From positions 6,767,501-6,831,500 of the forward strand of contig NC_070613.1 of the NCBI RefSeq assembly GCF_027172205.1: a stretch of 64,000 nt of DNA, given 5' to 3'. Positions 1-11,281 of this stretch are shown here, one piece after another (position 1 is the first letter of the stretch; the number at the start of each line of letters is the position of its first letter). The stretch comes from Podarcis raffonei. Taxonomy: Eukaryota; Chordata; Lepidosauria; Squamata; Lacertidae. The position numbers and the translations under genes are program-made. The notes below the pieces were generated by a model. It did not search any database and was not told the DNA's origin. It was given only the letters and a program-made list of their open reading frames with translations.

Positions 1-29
1 CTAATGGTCAGGGGTCCCTTTACCTTTTA
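1..29 (+). mobile_element. Sauria SINE, 3' tail only
   Basis: The window opens inside the tail of a Sauria SINE: the words CTAATGGTCAGGGGTCCC and CCTTTACC match the 3' ends of the full copies at 420-774 and 1534-1887. The rest of the copy lies left of the window. Confidence 0.85.
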
Positions 30-59
30 AGCACACCAATGTTTTCATCCTCGCTTTCA

Positions 60-255
60 TTTCATTCTCAGGACCACAATTTCATTCTCAGGGACCATAT
101 CTCCCCAAATGAACAGACACAGACCCCACAATCATCATTTAAGGACCTTTGTCGCGTGCCTCCGCCATGAGAGGTCAGGAGGGTGGCAACACTACAATGG
201 GCCTTTTCTGTGGTGGCTCCCCGTTTGTGGAATGCCCATACTATAGTAAAAAGCA
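60..255 (+). mobile_element. LINE-derived fragment, L2-like
   Basis: The words 'gccatgagaggtcaggaggg' and 'gtggctccccgtttgtggaa' resemble the end of the reverse-transcriptase ORF in the L2-type elements at 12050 and 56270. The match is short and degraded. A CA microsatellite follows at about 268-285. Confidence 0.4.
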
Positions 256-302
256 AGAATAATACCCCACACACACACACACAGTTTAAAGGTCATAGAG
301 TG

Positions 303-402
303 TTTAATTAGCCAAAGACCTGGAAGAAGAGGAATGTTTTCCGCTGCCATCTTAGGATATGTGAAAACATTTCTCTTCTTCCATGCCTTTGGCTAATTAA
401 AC
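303..402. repeat. Hairpin-forming inverted repeat
   Basis: Two arms of about 38-40 bp (303-342 and 361-402) are near reverse complements. The outer ends read TTAATTAGCCAAAG and CTTTGGCTAATTAA, around a loop of about 18 bp. It could be a small MITE or a cruciform-prone repeat. No coding capacity is seen. Confidence 0.6.
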
Positions 403-419
403 AATCCATGGCCTTTGAA

Positions 420-774
420 AGGGATGTGGGTGGTGCTCTGGGTTAAACCACAGAGCCTAGGACTTGCCGATCAGAAGGTCGGCAGTTCGAATCCCCACGA
501 TGGGGTGAGCTCCCGTTGCTCGGTCCCTGCTCCTGCTAACCTAGCAATTCGAAAGCACAAAGTGCAAGTAGATAAATAGGTACCGCTCTGGTGGGAAGGT
601 AAACGGCATTTCCGTGCGCTGCTCTGGTTTGCTAGAAGTGGCTTAGTCCTGCTGGCCACATGACCCAGAAGCTGTACACCGGCTCCCTCAGCCAATAAAG
701 CGAGATGAGCGCCGCAACCCCAGAGTGGGTCACGACTGGACCTAACGGTCAGGCGTCCCTTTATCTTTACCTTT
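420..774 (+). mobile_element. Sauria SINE
   Basis: Full-length SINE: a tRNA-like head with a B-box-like GGCAGTTCGAATCC, a body with AAGTGCAAGTAGATAAATAG, a Bov-B-like GGTCACGACTGGACC, and the CCTTTA tail. It is flanked by a perfect 12-bp TSD, ATGGCCTTTGAA, at 408-419 and 775-786. Confidence 0.95.
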
Positions 775-786
775 ATGGCCTTTGAA

Positions 787-1512
787 CTGGGTTGTGGTGA
801 TACTGGTATTGTTTTTGATTTTAACTAAGATCAGTGGCTTCTGATTCTTTGAGGAGGAAGTTAGATAACATGTCAAGCAAGCCTACATACACATATAAAG
901 TATATTTATAATGTATTCTGCCTGCCCCCACCCCCACAAAAGAGGATCCTAGGAACTGTGTTTGTTAAGGGTGCTGGGAGCTGAAGCTTTGTGAGGGCTA
1001 AATTAAAGTTCCCAGGATTCTTTGGGGAGTAGAATTTGCTCACATATATGGTGTGTACACAGGCCAGGTGTAGTCCTTCATTTTCCAGCACATTTTCCAG
1101 CGCTTTTCTTTTTTGAAAAAGTCTGGTTTGAGCAGGTTTGTTACACAAGACCTCCTGATCAAAATTATTTGTGCAACCTTAATTTGCCCGTGTGTGACCG
1201 AATCCAATCTGAGAACAATGGTCTGGAACCACCTTTTCTTTGTGAAAGGTCCTTATTTTGAATGCACAGTGCACATTGTGTTGCATAAATCATCTGAATA
1301 GTACAAAGCCTACTCTGTCACAAAGAGCAAGCTCAGGCCGGGGCTGGTACATGACATTCCACAAAGCAAAGTTCATGGGGAAATAGTTGTAAACACCTTG
1401 AGAACACAGGCAGCACCCAGCCTCCACAACCATAACAGCAATTGGTTGGAATTCTCCTGTTGGAATCCTTTTCTACCAGCAACAAGGTTTTCTGCTGCCA
1501 GGGCAGAATATA
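787..1512. other. Intergenic stretch with a MITE-like scrap
   Basis: No gene is seen. Around 930-1035 there is a degraded copy of a dispersed repeat also seen near 5640, 13190 and 51960 (core word TTCCCAGGATTCTTTG). The remainder looks unique and AT-rich. Confidence 0.4.
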
Positions 1513-1520
1513 TTGTTAAG

Positions 1521-2025
1521 TAAGGTTACCAGAGGGATGCGGGTGGCACTGTGGGTTAAACCACTGAGCCTAGGATTTGCCGATCAGAAGGTCGGTGGTT
1601 CGAATCCTGGCGACGGGGTGAGCTCCCGTTGCTCGGTCCCTGCTCCTGCCAACCTAGCAGTTCGAAAGCACCTCAAAGTGCAAGTAGATAAATAGGTACC
1701 GCTCCAGCGGGAAGGTAAACGGTGTTTCCATGCACTGCTCTAGTTCGCCAGGAGCGGCTTAGTCATGCTGGCCACATGACCCAGAAGCTGTACGCTGGCT
1801 CCCTCTGCCAACAAAGCGAGATGAGCGCCGCAACCCCAGAGTCGGCCACAACTGGACCTAATGGTCAGGGGTCCCTTTACCTTTACCTAAGGTTACCAGA
1901 CGTCCCCGTTTCCCGGGGACAGTCCCTGGATTTACAAATCAGTCCCCTGACAAAATACATCTATTTAGTAGGAAGTTGAAAAGTGTCCCCAGATTCATTG
2001 GGGGGGGGGGAATACGGTAACCTTA
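1521..2025. mobile_element. hAT-like MITE carrying a Sauria SINE
   Basis: The terminal inverted repeats are TAAGGTTACC and GGTAACCTTA. Perfect 8-bp TSDs, TTGTTAAG, flank it at 1513-1520 and 2026-2033, as expected for hAT transposition. A Sauria SINE sits almost at the left terminus. Without the SINE the MITE is about 140 bp and carries a G-run near its right end. Confidence 0.85.
1534..1887 (+). mobile_element. Sauria SINE nested in the hAT MITE
   Basis: Full-length SINE with a perfect 13-bp TSD, TAAGGTTACCAGA, at 1521-1533 and 1888-1900. The TSD is made of MITE sequence, so the SINE is the younger insertion. Confidence 0.95.
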
Positions 2026-2033
2026 TTGTTAAG

Positions 2034-2688
2034 TGCAACCCCAATCTCAGAGCAGTGTGAGATACCAGTGCTTTCTCGGGGTTCTGTTTCCTTGGAATGA
2101 ATGTGTTGTGACTTTAGGAAATACGGTTTTGCTTACAAATATATTGTTACAAAAGTCGTGTGCCTGCACCTCCGGTGGCAAGAGCCCTTGGGGTCCTGGA
2201 CACCCCCACAAGGTCTGTGTTCCTTTGGAGAATGGAAAACGTGGCAGAGACTGTCGTGGCTTTAAGAAATATAGTTTAGTGACCTATTTACACCTTCAGT
2301 CTGCATGGAGGGAGTCTAGATCTTACAGCACGGTCATTTCAAGAGGGGCTTGCGTCCCTCAGCAGTGCAGGCAGCCTTCAGCCAGCCTGCCCAAGATGGA
2401 TCCCAGCTCCACTTCCTGCTCCTTCTTCCCTGTCACCCTTGCTCCCAGACTCCTTTTCTCTGCCACATCAAACATAACCCCCCATCACCTTGGTAACATT
2501 GATTCTCCAGGCCAAATAATTTCTCCCTGATGGCCCATCAACACCTTTTGTCATCTTAACAGGTTTGCTCTTTACTAAACCAGCCAGGTTGGTTTGCATA
2601 AACCAGCCCAGGAATTTTCTGTCTGGCATAGCTCTGCAGCTTTTACTTTAATCCATATCACAATTCATCAACATCCTAGCATTTATTA
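2034..2688. other. Unassigned stretch, open for 165 codons
   Basis: One frame is open on + from 2033 to 2530, but the peptide is low in complexity, has no recognisable domain and lacks splice signals. The composition recalls decayed LTR sequence, but no ends can be fixed. Not called as a gene. Confidence 0.3.
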
Positions 2689-2750
2689 CCGTATTTTTCG
2701 CTCCCTAAGACGCACCTGGCCATAAGACGCACCTAGTTTTTAGAGCAGGA
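2689..2750. mobile_element. TA-flanked MITE fragment (CCGTATTTTTC family)
   Basis: It starts CCGTATTTTTCGCTCC and continues with AAGACGCACC words, matching the ends of the complete copy at 61731-62118. The other end is not found, so this is a fragment. Confidence 0.6.
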
Positions 2751-3593
2751 AAACGAGGGGGGGGGAGAATCTGAATCAAATGTTGTATTAAACTATTTAA
2801 AGCAGCAAAATGGCGACTCCTGTCCACTTTGCTGCTTTAAAGCGAGCCACGGTATGTAATGAAGAGAATGGGGAAAGGATAGACATTCCATTACAATGTA
2901 GTTGTTTTCATTATCACTGGGAGTTAGTATTGGCAGCGGTCACATGAACTTAAATTTTGAGCATTTTACTGTTATTAATCAAGAATGGTAATAGTCAGGG
3001 AGAGAAACCAGGGCAGTGCAAATGAGAAGTGCTTGGCGTATGGAGGAACAGCAAAGAGATCAAATGATTGCGCTCCAGTTGCGTTTTCTCAAAACAGGCA
3101 TGGTTGTTTTGAAAGGAAGATTCAAAGAGTGAGAAATGGAGTGGCTGAACAAAGAACAGAGGTGGAAAAGAGGGCAGATAAATAGCTTCTATTCAATACC
3201 AAGAGAAGACAATGTTTTTGGTTTGGTATAGGTGGACTGTACTTGTAAGAATTTGTATAATGAATTATAGATTTGGAGTGGAATATCAGTGCCTCTTTTC
3301 AGCAATAAAGGTTAGCTGCTAGGAACATGGTCCACACACAAACACACAGGATGTCCGGTTACAATTAATTCTGCAAAGCTGGGTGGAGGAAGTTAGCCAA
3401 CAATCTTCAGTTTGAACTTTTTTATGCACTAGATATCACTGTTTGGTTTAAACTTAACTTGAAACACAAAGGAGGGAAGTTTCCTGCAATGCCTGAACAA
3501 GAAAATGCATTGTTATCACATCTGACTGAACTCTAAAGTTCACTTATTATCTTGCCCAGATAGCACTGATCATATGGAAATAGTTGTGCAGTT
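2751..3593. other. Intergenic stretch, no gene seen
   Basis: AT-rich, apparently unique DNA. A short hairpin lies near 2795-2845: AAAGCAGCAAA and TTTGCTGCTTT around about 23 bp. No coding or RNA feature can be supported. Confidence 0.5.
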
Positions 3594-4330
3594 TCATAGA
3601 ATCATAGAATTGGAAGAGACCACAAGGGCCATCGAGTCCAACCCCCTGCCAAGCAGGAAACACCATCAGAGCACTCCTGGCATATGGTTGTCAAGCATCT
3701 GCTTAAAGACCTCCAAAGAAGGAGACTCCACCACACTCCTTGGCAGCAAATTCCACTGTCGAACCGCTCTTACTGTCAGGAAGTTCTTCCTAATGTTTAG
3801 GTGGAATCTTCTTTCCTGCAGTTTGGATCCATTGCTCCGTGTCCGCTTCTCTGGAGCAGCAGAAAACAACCTTTCTCCCTCCTCTATGTGACATCCTTTT
3901 ATATATTTGAACATGACTATCATATCACCCCTTAACCTCCTCTTCTCCAGGCTAAACATGCCCAGCTCCCTTAGCCGTTCCTCATAAGGCATCGTTTCCA
4001 GGCCTTTGACCATTTTGGTTGCCCTCCTCTGGACAGGTTCCAGTTTGTCAGTGTCCTTCTTGAACTGTGGCGCCCAGAACTGGACACAGTACTCCAGGTG
4101 AGGTCTGACCAGAGCAGAATACAGTGGCACTATTACTTCCCTTGATCTAGATGCTATACTCCTATTGATGCAGCCCAGAATTGCATTGGCTTTTTTAGCT
4201 GCCACGTCACACTGTTGGCTCATGTCAAGTTTGTGGTCAACCAAGACTCCTAGATCCTTTTCACATGTACTGCTCTCAAGCCAGGTGTCACCCATCTTGT
4301 ATTTGTGCCTCTCATTTTTTTTGCCCAAGT
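3594..4330 (-). mobile_element. CR1 LINE, 3' end, antisense
   Basis: Read on the minus strand, this encodes the C-terminus of a CR1 ORF2 reverse transcriptase. Visible motifs are [32 protein letters not shown] and [16 protein letters not shown]-like words, ending near 3666. The 3' UTR carries the typical CR1 words CATAGAATCATAGAAT and GGAAGAGACC (plus-strand sense). It is 5' truncated near 4330, as most CR1 copies are. Not functional. Confidence 0.92.
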
Positions 4331-4879
4331 GCAATACTTTACAGGGCCAAGGCAGGAAACCAGGCAAGGACAGGTACAGGATCTCAGGTTTGATACTGAA
4401 ATGTTGTCCCTGTTTTCATCCCAAATGAGGAGCTGCCTCATGATGTCTTCCTCTGGGCTTCGATTGAAGTGGACTGGCTGCAAATGTGGCAGACAACATG
4501 GATCAACATGGCCCTCTTGTTTTCCTGTTCCTGCCCAGAGACATATTTTAGTTTTATTTTTATCCTAAAAATCCCAGCCAAACCTTATCAGGAAATTAAG
4601 GAAGCAGTTTATTGGAAGTTTTATGCATTGGCCTCAATCCTGTGCCACATCGTTTTCACAGAAGACACTAAACATGATCAACTGGTCTATGTAAGCACTA
4701 ATTAGGCGTATGTGTGTCATCTTAGCTACATTCTTAAATTGCATCAGCCGGCACTTATACTACCGCTCTTTAATTAGCAGGTCTCCTGTGGCCAATGCTG
4801 TTTAGTTCTGCTGCCTGGAGCATTATATCCTGCAATTGCAAGGCACATGCTTCTAAAATCATAGGATACTGTGATGAAA
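4331..4879. other. Intergenic stretch, no gene seen
   Basis: No recognisable repeat family or exon. Several short overlapping open frames lack protein-like character. Confidence 0.45.
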
Positions 4880-5465
4880 CACATAATAGAGGCGAAATAA
4901 CCCATAGGTGTTATTTTTGTTAAGAAACCAGAAGCCTTTTTATTGGGTATAGTGGGTGATGAGACACCAAGGGAAGATAAAAGACTGTTTATGTATGCCA
5001 CAACAGTGGCAAGAATCCTTTTAGCCCCCAAATGGAAACAGCAAGAAGTACCAATGAAATAAGAGTGGCTGATGAAAATGATGGACTTTGCGGAACTGGC
5101 GAAGCTGGCAGGAAAAATCCGAAACCAGCGTGATCGAGTATTCCAAAAGGACTGGAGTAAATTTATACGATATTTCAAAGATTCTTGCAAGCAATTAACA
5201 TCACTAGCAGGGTTGTCTGAAGACTCATAACCAGAAGCTCTCTCCTTTTTTATTTTAACCTAAATTTTAATGCCTTTTTGTAATGAGTGAATCTAGAATT
5301 GGAAAACGTATATAAAATGCAATGATATGAAGGGTGATTTTGAAAGCCATGAGGCGGGAGGGAAGGAAGTCTATGGACTCTAAAGAGCCAGAGAGGTAAA
5401 GTGGACAACAATGATATGATTGTATATTATTAAATGGAAAACTAATAAAAATTATATACAAAAAA
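4880..5465 (+). mobile_element. L1 LINE, 3' end
   Basis: The plus strand encodes a decayed ORF2 C-terminus (words like LFMYATTVARILLAPKW and DWSKFIRYFKDS), matching the better-kept L1 at 9923-11281. It ends in an AT-rich 3' UTR and the A-rich tail AATAAAAATTATATACAAAA. It is 5' truncated, with stops in the reading frame. Confidence 0.85.
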
Positions 5466-5635
5466 AGAAAGAAAAGAAAGAACCCATACATGCAGGTAAA
5501 CAAACTGCTTCCTATTTGTTTAAAACAACAACAACAACAACCCAGTATGCCCATATAGGTAAAACTTTGCTTATTTTCCATACATTTCCCGGAATGGCTT
5601 GACACACATTCCCTCTTCTTCCTAGGAAATCTTGG

Positions 5636-5740
5636 AAACTGTAGCTTTCTGTGGGGACTACTCTCAGCACTCTTAACAAACTACAGTTCCCAGGATTCCT
5701 TGCAGGGGGAAGCCATTAATGTGCAATGCAGATGGTGGTT
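5636..5740. mobile_element. MITE-like dispersed repeat
   Basis: Shares AAACTACAGTTCCCAGGATT and a following GAAGCCATTA with segments at 13188-13372 and 51957-52045. Probably a non-autonomous DNA transposon remnant. Termini are not resolved. Confidence 0.5.
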
Positions 5741-6379
5741 CTGTCAACTTGGGAATCAGCACATAGGCACAGAGAAAATGGAAGAACTTGGATCAGGCTG
5801 ATTGGGGAATTTTTCCTGCTTCGGCAAGTGAACTCAAGCAATTTAACCATGTTCAAAGCAGGCAAATACATGGTAATATGACACCTGCGGAGAGCACTCT
5901 CAGGTGCTGCCTTTTGTTTTGTTTTTTCCAGTGTGAAGCTGCTGACTACGGATGTCAGAGAATACTGACCAATATAGGAATTTTTACCGCTCGTGAAATA
6001 TGAAGCAACAAATTTTCACTCATACAGCTCAATGTAACTAATAAAGAACTTCATTTTGGGGGGTGTTAAAAGAAAAGCAGTGGATATAGTTAATTAAACT
6101 TTATCTGAAGTCTCAGATACATCAAGCCACGTGAACCATTTTATATGCTTTTCTGCTACCTTGTGTACAATGAATATCCTATCTTGAAATGGAAACCATT
6201 CCCTGGAAATGTAACCTTCTTGCACAAAAGTATGATTCCCAAGTGCCCAATTCCAAATTACCCAATCCTGTTAGCGTGGTAAAATTCAGAACAGTATTGT
6301 GCAATATTCACCTCTGGTAATCCCTTTTCTATCCCCATTCCTGGGAAAGGATTAAGTGATATGTTAGCTTGATCACCTT
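5741..6379. other. Intergenic stretch, no gene seen
   Basis: AT-rich, apparently unique sequence with no supported gene. Confidence 0.45.
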
Positions 6380-6692
6380 GATTGGGTGCTTTGACATACC
6401 CAAAGGGCGCAATCTCTCACACCCACATAATGTCAACTCCCATCTGCAAAGCCCCAGGCGATTCATGACCTACCTTCCTTACGTGTAGGTTCAACCCCAA
6501 GGTGAGGGGAGCAAAGGAAACCTAACACTTTCACCAAAGGGGTAGATAAGATACAGCGTGTCCTTTGTTCAGGGTTCTCTTACCTCTCAGCTCCAGACAC
6601 GGGGGGAACCCTGTTGTAACTGTATTTACTAATAAAGAAAATACTGCTTCTGATGTTTTGGTTTCGTACTCCTTTCATCCATACTCACAAGG
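6380..6692 (+). mobile_element. Possible solo LTR remnant
   Basis: The segment ends with an LTR-like 3' block: CTGTATTTACTAATAAAG followed by a T/G-rich stretch and a CA end (CATACTCACA near 6680-6690). No clean TSD or left boundary was found, so this is tentative and would be an old, degraded fossil. Confidence 0.3.
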
Positions 6693-7205
6693 GGCCCTTG
6701 GAAGATCTACACAGATTCTTTGAGCGTGGGAGAGAGATTAACTGGACACTTTCTCTCTCTCTCTCTGGGTTTTTTGTATATCACTGATGAAAATGGGGGC
6801 AGAGATTGCTGGTGTTTGTTTATTTGTCCAGAATGGAAACCAACCCAGTAATTGAAATCAGTACTATATTTGCTGCTGCTGCTGCTATTGTTTTCAGTCC
6901 ACAAACAGTACATAATCGATTTCTTCTTTGCACTGTGTTTGCTTTGCACGCAATAACGTTACATGAAATTTTGCCATAGTGGCAGCGGGATGAATAATGT
7001 AGTTTCTGTCAGAAGAGCTGAATTGCAGTGGAACAGAAACGACGTTACATGTGACAAATACAGGGGTGGAGCAGAAATTGGTGGCTTTTTTACGTCCCTA
7101 GTTGGAGCATGCGTAGATTGAACCTCGCCAACTAAATTAGTGGTTCAGAGTGGATCCATACCAGTGGGACTGGATCCCTTACCCTCATCACTGGCCTTGT
7201 ATTTG
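6693..7205. other. Intergenic stretch before the L2 element
   Basis: Contains a CT-rich run near 6750 and a short GCT triplet run near 6872. No gene seen. The true 5' edge of the L2-type LINE may lie in the last 70 bp. Confidence 0.4.
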
Positions 7206-7530
7206 ACACTCCCCTGTGAGTGTCTGAGGGTCCTGCTCCTTCCTGCCACTTACCATCTGGCCTGGGGTGGGGCCTGAAGCCTCAAAAGGACTGCTCTGCT
7301 GCCCAGGAGGACTCCCCTGTGAATGTCTGAGGGCCCTGCTCTTGCCACTTACCATTTGGCCTGGGGCGGGGCCTGAAGCCTCAAAAGGACTGCACTGCTG
7401 CCCAGGAGGACTCCCCTGTGAATGTCTGAGGGCCCTGCTCTTGCCACTTCCACCTGGCCCAGGGCGGGGCCTGAAGCCTCACAAGGACTGCTCCTGCCAC
7501 TATCTGGCCCAGGTGGGGCCTCACAGGGAC
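7206..7530 (+). repeat. 99-bp tandem monomers at the 5' end of an L2-type LINE
   Basis: The word GCCACTT recurs at 7245, 7344 and 7443, giving an exact 99-bp period. Each unit has GGGGCCTGAAGCCTCA, CTGCCCAGGAGGACTCCCC and GTCTGAGGG. About 2.7 units are present, with a degraded last unit. The unit is GC-rich and divisible by three, so frames stay open across it. The position is just upstream of the LINE ORF, so these may be 5' UTR promoter monomers. Confidence 0.85.
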
Positions 7531-7802
7531 GGTTGTTGCCACTGATGCTGCTACTGCCCAGGAGGACCCGGAGGGGTGCAGAGTTCTTTTTAACATGTTT
7601 TAAAATGTTCCTTTCCCTTTAGATTTTTATATATGGGGGTGGGATGGATGTTTGGGTGGGCTTGGGAATTTGTTAGATTTTGATGAATTTGTAATTTTTG
7701 CAGTTTTTATTTGTATTGTTTTATTGTTTTCTGGGTTGTTTTGTTTTTTGTTTTTATTGTTTTAAGGTTTTATTGTTTTAGGCTGCGAAAGAATAACATT
7801 AA

Positions 7803-8252
7803 TTGCCATCAATGGAGGCTACTATGAGGCTTGGGATTGCTACCGTGGAGGGGCGAGGGAGGTATGGCGGTGGGGGCAGATGTTATAGGCGAAGGGGATC
7901 GAGATATAGATATGCTCGTACCCCTTCCAATCTGCGCCTCATCCCGAGGGACGAGGGTAGGGCGAGCAAGGATTACTCACCTCCGTCACTGGTGCTGTGC
8001 AATGCCAGGTCTATAGGCAACAAAACCGCCACCCTGCGAGATTTCTTTATCTCACAGGGGGTCGACCTGGCTTGTGTGACGGAGACCTGGGTGCGCGAAG
8101 GGGCAACAGTTACCTTACGAGAGATGGCGCCCCCGGGTTTCTCCGTCCTCCACCAGTCACGGACTGTGGGCCGGGGGGGGAGGGGTGGCATTATTAATCC
8201 GGGAAGATTGTCCTTTCAGGGCTCTACCATCACCATCGATCCCCGGCATTGA
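7803..8252 (+). pseudogene. L2 ORF2 5' part: start of the EEP endonuclease
   Basis: The first 149 codons hold a basic, glycine-rich leader, then LVLCNARSIGNK and VDLACVTETW, the first two conserved blocks of an exonuclease-endonuclease-phosphatase (EEP) domain as used by non-LTR retrotransposons to nick target DNA. The frame shifts at the G-run near 8173-8181, and the domain continues in the frame that begins at 8185. Early ATG codons at 7803 and 7824 are both possible starts. Confidence 0.85.
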
Positions 8253-9933
8253 ATGTGTTGGCCTAGTGTGGGGCTCCGAGGAGAGCTTGGCTGTCTGGCT
8301 GGTGTACCGGCCACCTAGCGCACCAGCAGCCACCCTGTCAGGCCTATTGGAGGCGGTGGCCGGCTGGGCCTTGGAGTTCCCTAACCTATTGGTATTGGGG
8401 GACTTCAACATCCATGCTGATGCCACTCCCTCCTCACAGGCTCTGGACCTGGTGTCTTCCATGGTGACACTAGGGCTCTCCCAGTTTGTTTCGGGCCCCA
8501 CACATAAAGCAGGCCACACGCTGGATTTGATCTTTGGTGTAGGTATAGATGTGATCATGTCTCCTTCGATGAAGGTGCCATGGTCTGATCACTACGCTCT
8601 GAAAGCCAGGATTGACTTTCCACCCCCACCCTGCTTAGGTGCCGAGCCGATTTGGGCTCGCCCGCAGAGGCTGATGGACCCTGATAGATTCCGCCAAGCC
8701 TTGCGGGACTTTGCTCCCCCTGGCGACTCATTGACTGAGCTTGTTGAGGGCTGGAATATCCAGCTCCTGGCAGCCATCGATGAGATCGCACCGAAGCGCC
8801 CTCTGCGACCCCGCAGAAACCGGGCTCCCTGGTTTACCGAGGAGCTCCGGAAAATGAAGCGGGACCTCAGACGGCTAGAGCGAGTATGGCGGGGTGCCCG
8901 TGACGGAGCCTCAAGAACATCTTATAGGGCTTTTATGAAAACCTACGAGATGGCGGTGAAGGCTGCTAAGAAGTCTTACTTCTCGGCCTCCATTGCATCC
9001 GCTAGCTCTCGCCCGGCGCAATTATTTAGTATAATCAGGTCTTTAACGTCCCTTGAAGGACAGCCAAATTTAAATAACAATTTGACACACGGCTGTGAGG
9101 CATTTGCGAGCTTTTTTGCGGAGAAGGTATTGTTGCTCCGCCATGACCTCCCTGCCAATTTGGATACAATAAAGGAACTGGAGGCCCCTCGACTGTCCTC
9201 GGGTCCAGTATTGGACCACTTTGACCGGATATCCCCAGCCAATGTGGACAGACTTCTCCGAGCTGGAAAGCCCACCACCTGTCCTCTCGACCCGTGCCCG
9301 TCTTGGCTGATTAGAGCGTGTCCAGACGAGGTGCGGGCCCTCCTGGGGAATATCATCAATTTGTCCCTTGGCACGGGGACATTCCCAGGGGAACTGAAGG
9401 AGGCAGTGGTGCGCCCGCTCTTAAAGAAAACATCATTAGATCCTTTAGATCTATCCAATTACCGCCCGGTTTCGAATCTTCCGTTCCTGGGTAAGGTGAT
9501 TGAGAGAGCGGTTGCTGAACAGCTTGGTAGGTTTCTGGATGAAACATCGGCTCTGGATCCATTCCAGTCTGGCTTCCGCGCTGGTCATGGGACCGAGACA
9601 GCTCTGGTTGCCCTAACAGATGATCTTCGTAGACAGCTGGATCGAGGCGGGTCGGGGCTGCTGATTCTTCTAGATCTGTCAGCAGCTTTCGACATGGTCG
9701 ATCACGAACTTCTGGACCACCGCCTTGCCGACATGGGGATCCAGGGCACAGTCCTTCAATGGCTGCGCTCGTTTCTCTCTGGTCGGGGACAGAGGGTGGC
9801 GCTTGGGGGGGAATTGTCATCGCGCCACTCCTTGGTGTGTGGAGTACCTCAGGGTGCGATACTCTCCCCAATGCTTTTCAACATCTTTATGCGCCCCCTC
9901 GCCCAGCTTGTCCGGAGTTTTGTTTTTTTTTAA
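8185..9933 (+). pseudogene. L2 ORF2 main part: EEP endonuclease and reverse transcriptase
   Basis: Reads through the catalytic end of the EEP domain (NLLVLGDFNIHAD near residues 68-80 and PWSDHYAL near 134-141), a basic linker, then reverse-transcriptase blocks: NYRPVSNLPFLGKVIE, SGFRAGHGTETAL, motif A DLSAAFDMVDH and motif B GVPQGAILSP. Motif C (YADD) lies beyond the L1 insertion, at about 11319. The last residues before the stop are read into the L1 tail. Family: L2 clade of non-LTR retrotransposons. Confidence 0.92.
9904..9922. repeat. Target-site duplication, left copy
   Basis: The 19-bp CAGCTTGTCCGGAGTTTTG is repeated exactly at 11282-11300, bracketing the antisense L1. Confidence 0.95.
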
Positions 9934-11281
9934 TTAAATGTTTATTAAAGTTTTACAAGACAAAAAATTCATCATTTCAGATAGATCATTCCATTAATTA
10001 ACGCCCAACAGAAAAAACAGAAAACAAAAATATATAACAAAAAAGAAAAATAGAAAAAAGAAAAATCCACTTAAAAAAATTAGAAAATTCCATATCCCTC
10101 TGTCCTGACCTCCTCACATCTCCCTTTTTTGTATTCCTCTTTATTCCCATCTAATTCAGCAATTTCAAACCCTTATTCAAACCATGCTTGCAATTATGTT
10201 TTCCTAATTATTATGTCCCAAGTTTTCGTTGTCTTAGCCCATTCCTCATCTTATCTACTCAGACATAATTTTATCCTGTTCATAACCCCCTTCTCCTTTT
10301 TAAAATTCTTCTTTTCATTCACATTTAGCCAAATCCCACATGCCCTGTTACCTTCACTTCCCACATCATGTTAACACTCAAACATTTTGCAATATTTTTG
10401 TAAATAGTCCTTAAACTTTTTCCAGTCCTGTTCCATCAGTTCTTCTCCCTGGTCCCGGATTCTGCCAGTCATTTCAGCCATCTCCATGTAATCAATCACT
10501 TGCATCTGCCATTCTTCCACGGTGGGTAAATCTTGTGTCTTCCAATACTTGGCGAGAAGTATTCTTGCTGCTGTTGTTGCATACATAAAAAATGTTCTGT
10601 CTTTCTTTGGCACCTGTTGGCCAACTATGCCCAAAAGGAAGGCCTCTGGTTTCTTGGGAAAGGTAAATTTAAATACCTTCTTCAATTCATTATATATCAT
10701 TTCCCAGTAAGCCTTAACCCTTGGGCATATCCACCAAAGGTGAAAGAATGTTCCCTCAGCTTCTTTACATTTCCAGCACTTGTTGTCAGGCAGGTGATAA
10801 ATTTTTGCAAGCTTAACTGGGGTCATGTACCACCTGTAAATCATTTTCATAATATTCTCCTTTAAGGCAATGCATGCCGTAAACTTCATACCGGTGGTCC
10901 ACAACTGCTCCCAGTCAGCAAACATAATGTTATGACCTATGTCCTGCACCCATTTAATCATTGCTGATTTAACCGTTTCATCCTGTGTATTCCATTTCAA
11001 CAGCAAGTTATACATCTTTGACAAAATCTTAGTTTTTGGTTCTAACAGTTCTGTTTCCAATTTTGATTTCTCCACCTGGAAGCCAATTTTTTTGTCCAAA
11101 TTGTAGGCCTCTCTTATTTGATAATAATGAAGCCAATCTCGCACTTTGTCTTTTAGTTTCTCAAAACTCTGCAGTTTCAATCTGTCACCTTCTTGTTCCA
11201 AAATTTCCCAATATTTTGGCCATTTGGCCTCCATATTGAGCTTTTTCTGAGACTTAGCTTCCATAGGTGACAACCACCTTG
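9923..11281 (-). mobile_element. L1 LINE, 5' truncated, antisense, inside the L2 element
   Basis: Begins on + with the poly-T complement of the tail. The minus strand then reads a long open ORF2 C-terminus (11281 down to 10371) with the zinc-knuckle-like CWKCKEAEGTFFHLWWICP block and TFFMYATTAARILLAKYWK. A perfect 19-bp TSD lies at 9904-9922 and 11282-11300. The open frame and perfect TSD make this a young copy. Truncation removes the endonuclease and reverse transcriptase, so it is dead on arrival. Confidence 0.95.

Noticed and set aside
2033-2530. 165-codon open frame as a host gene
   Set aside because: No recognisable domain, splice signals or protein-like composition. The DNA resembles decayed repeat.
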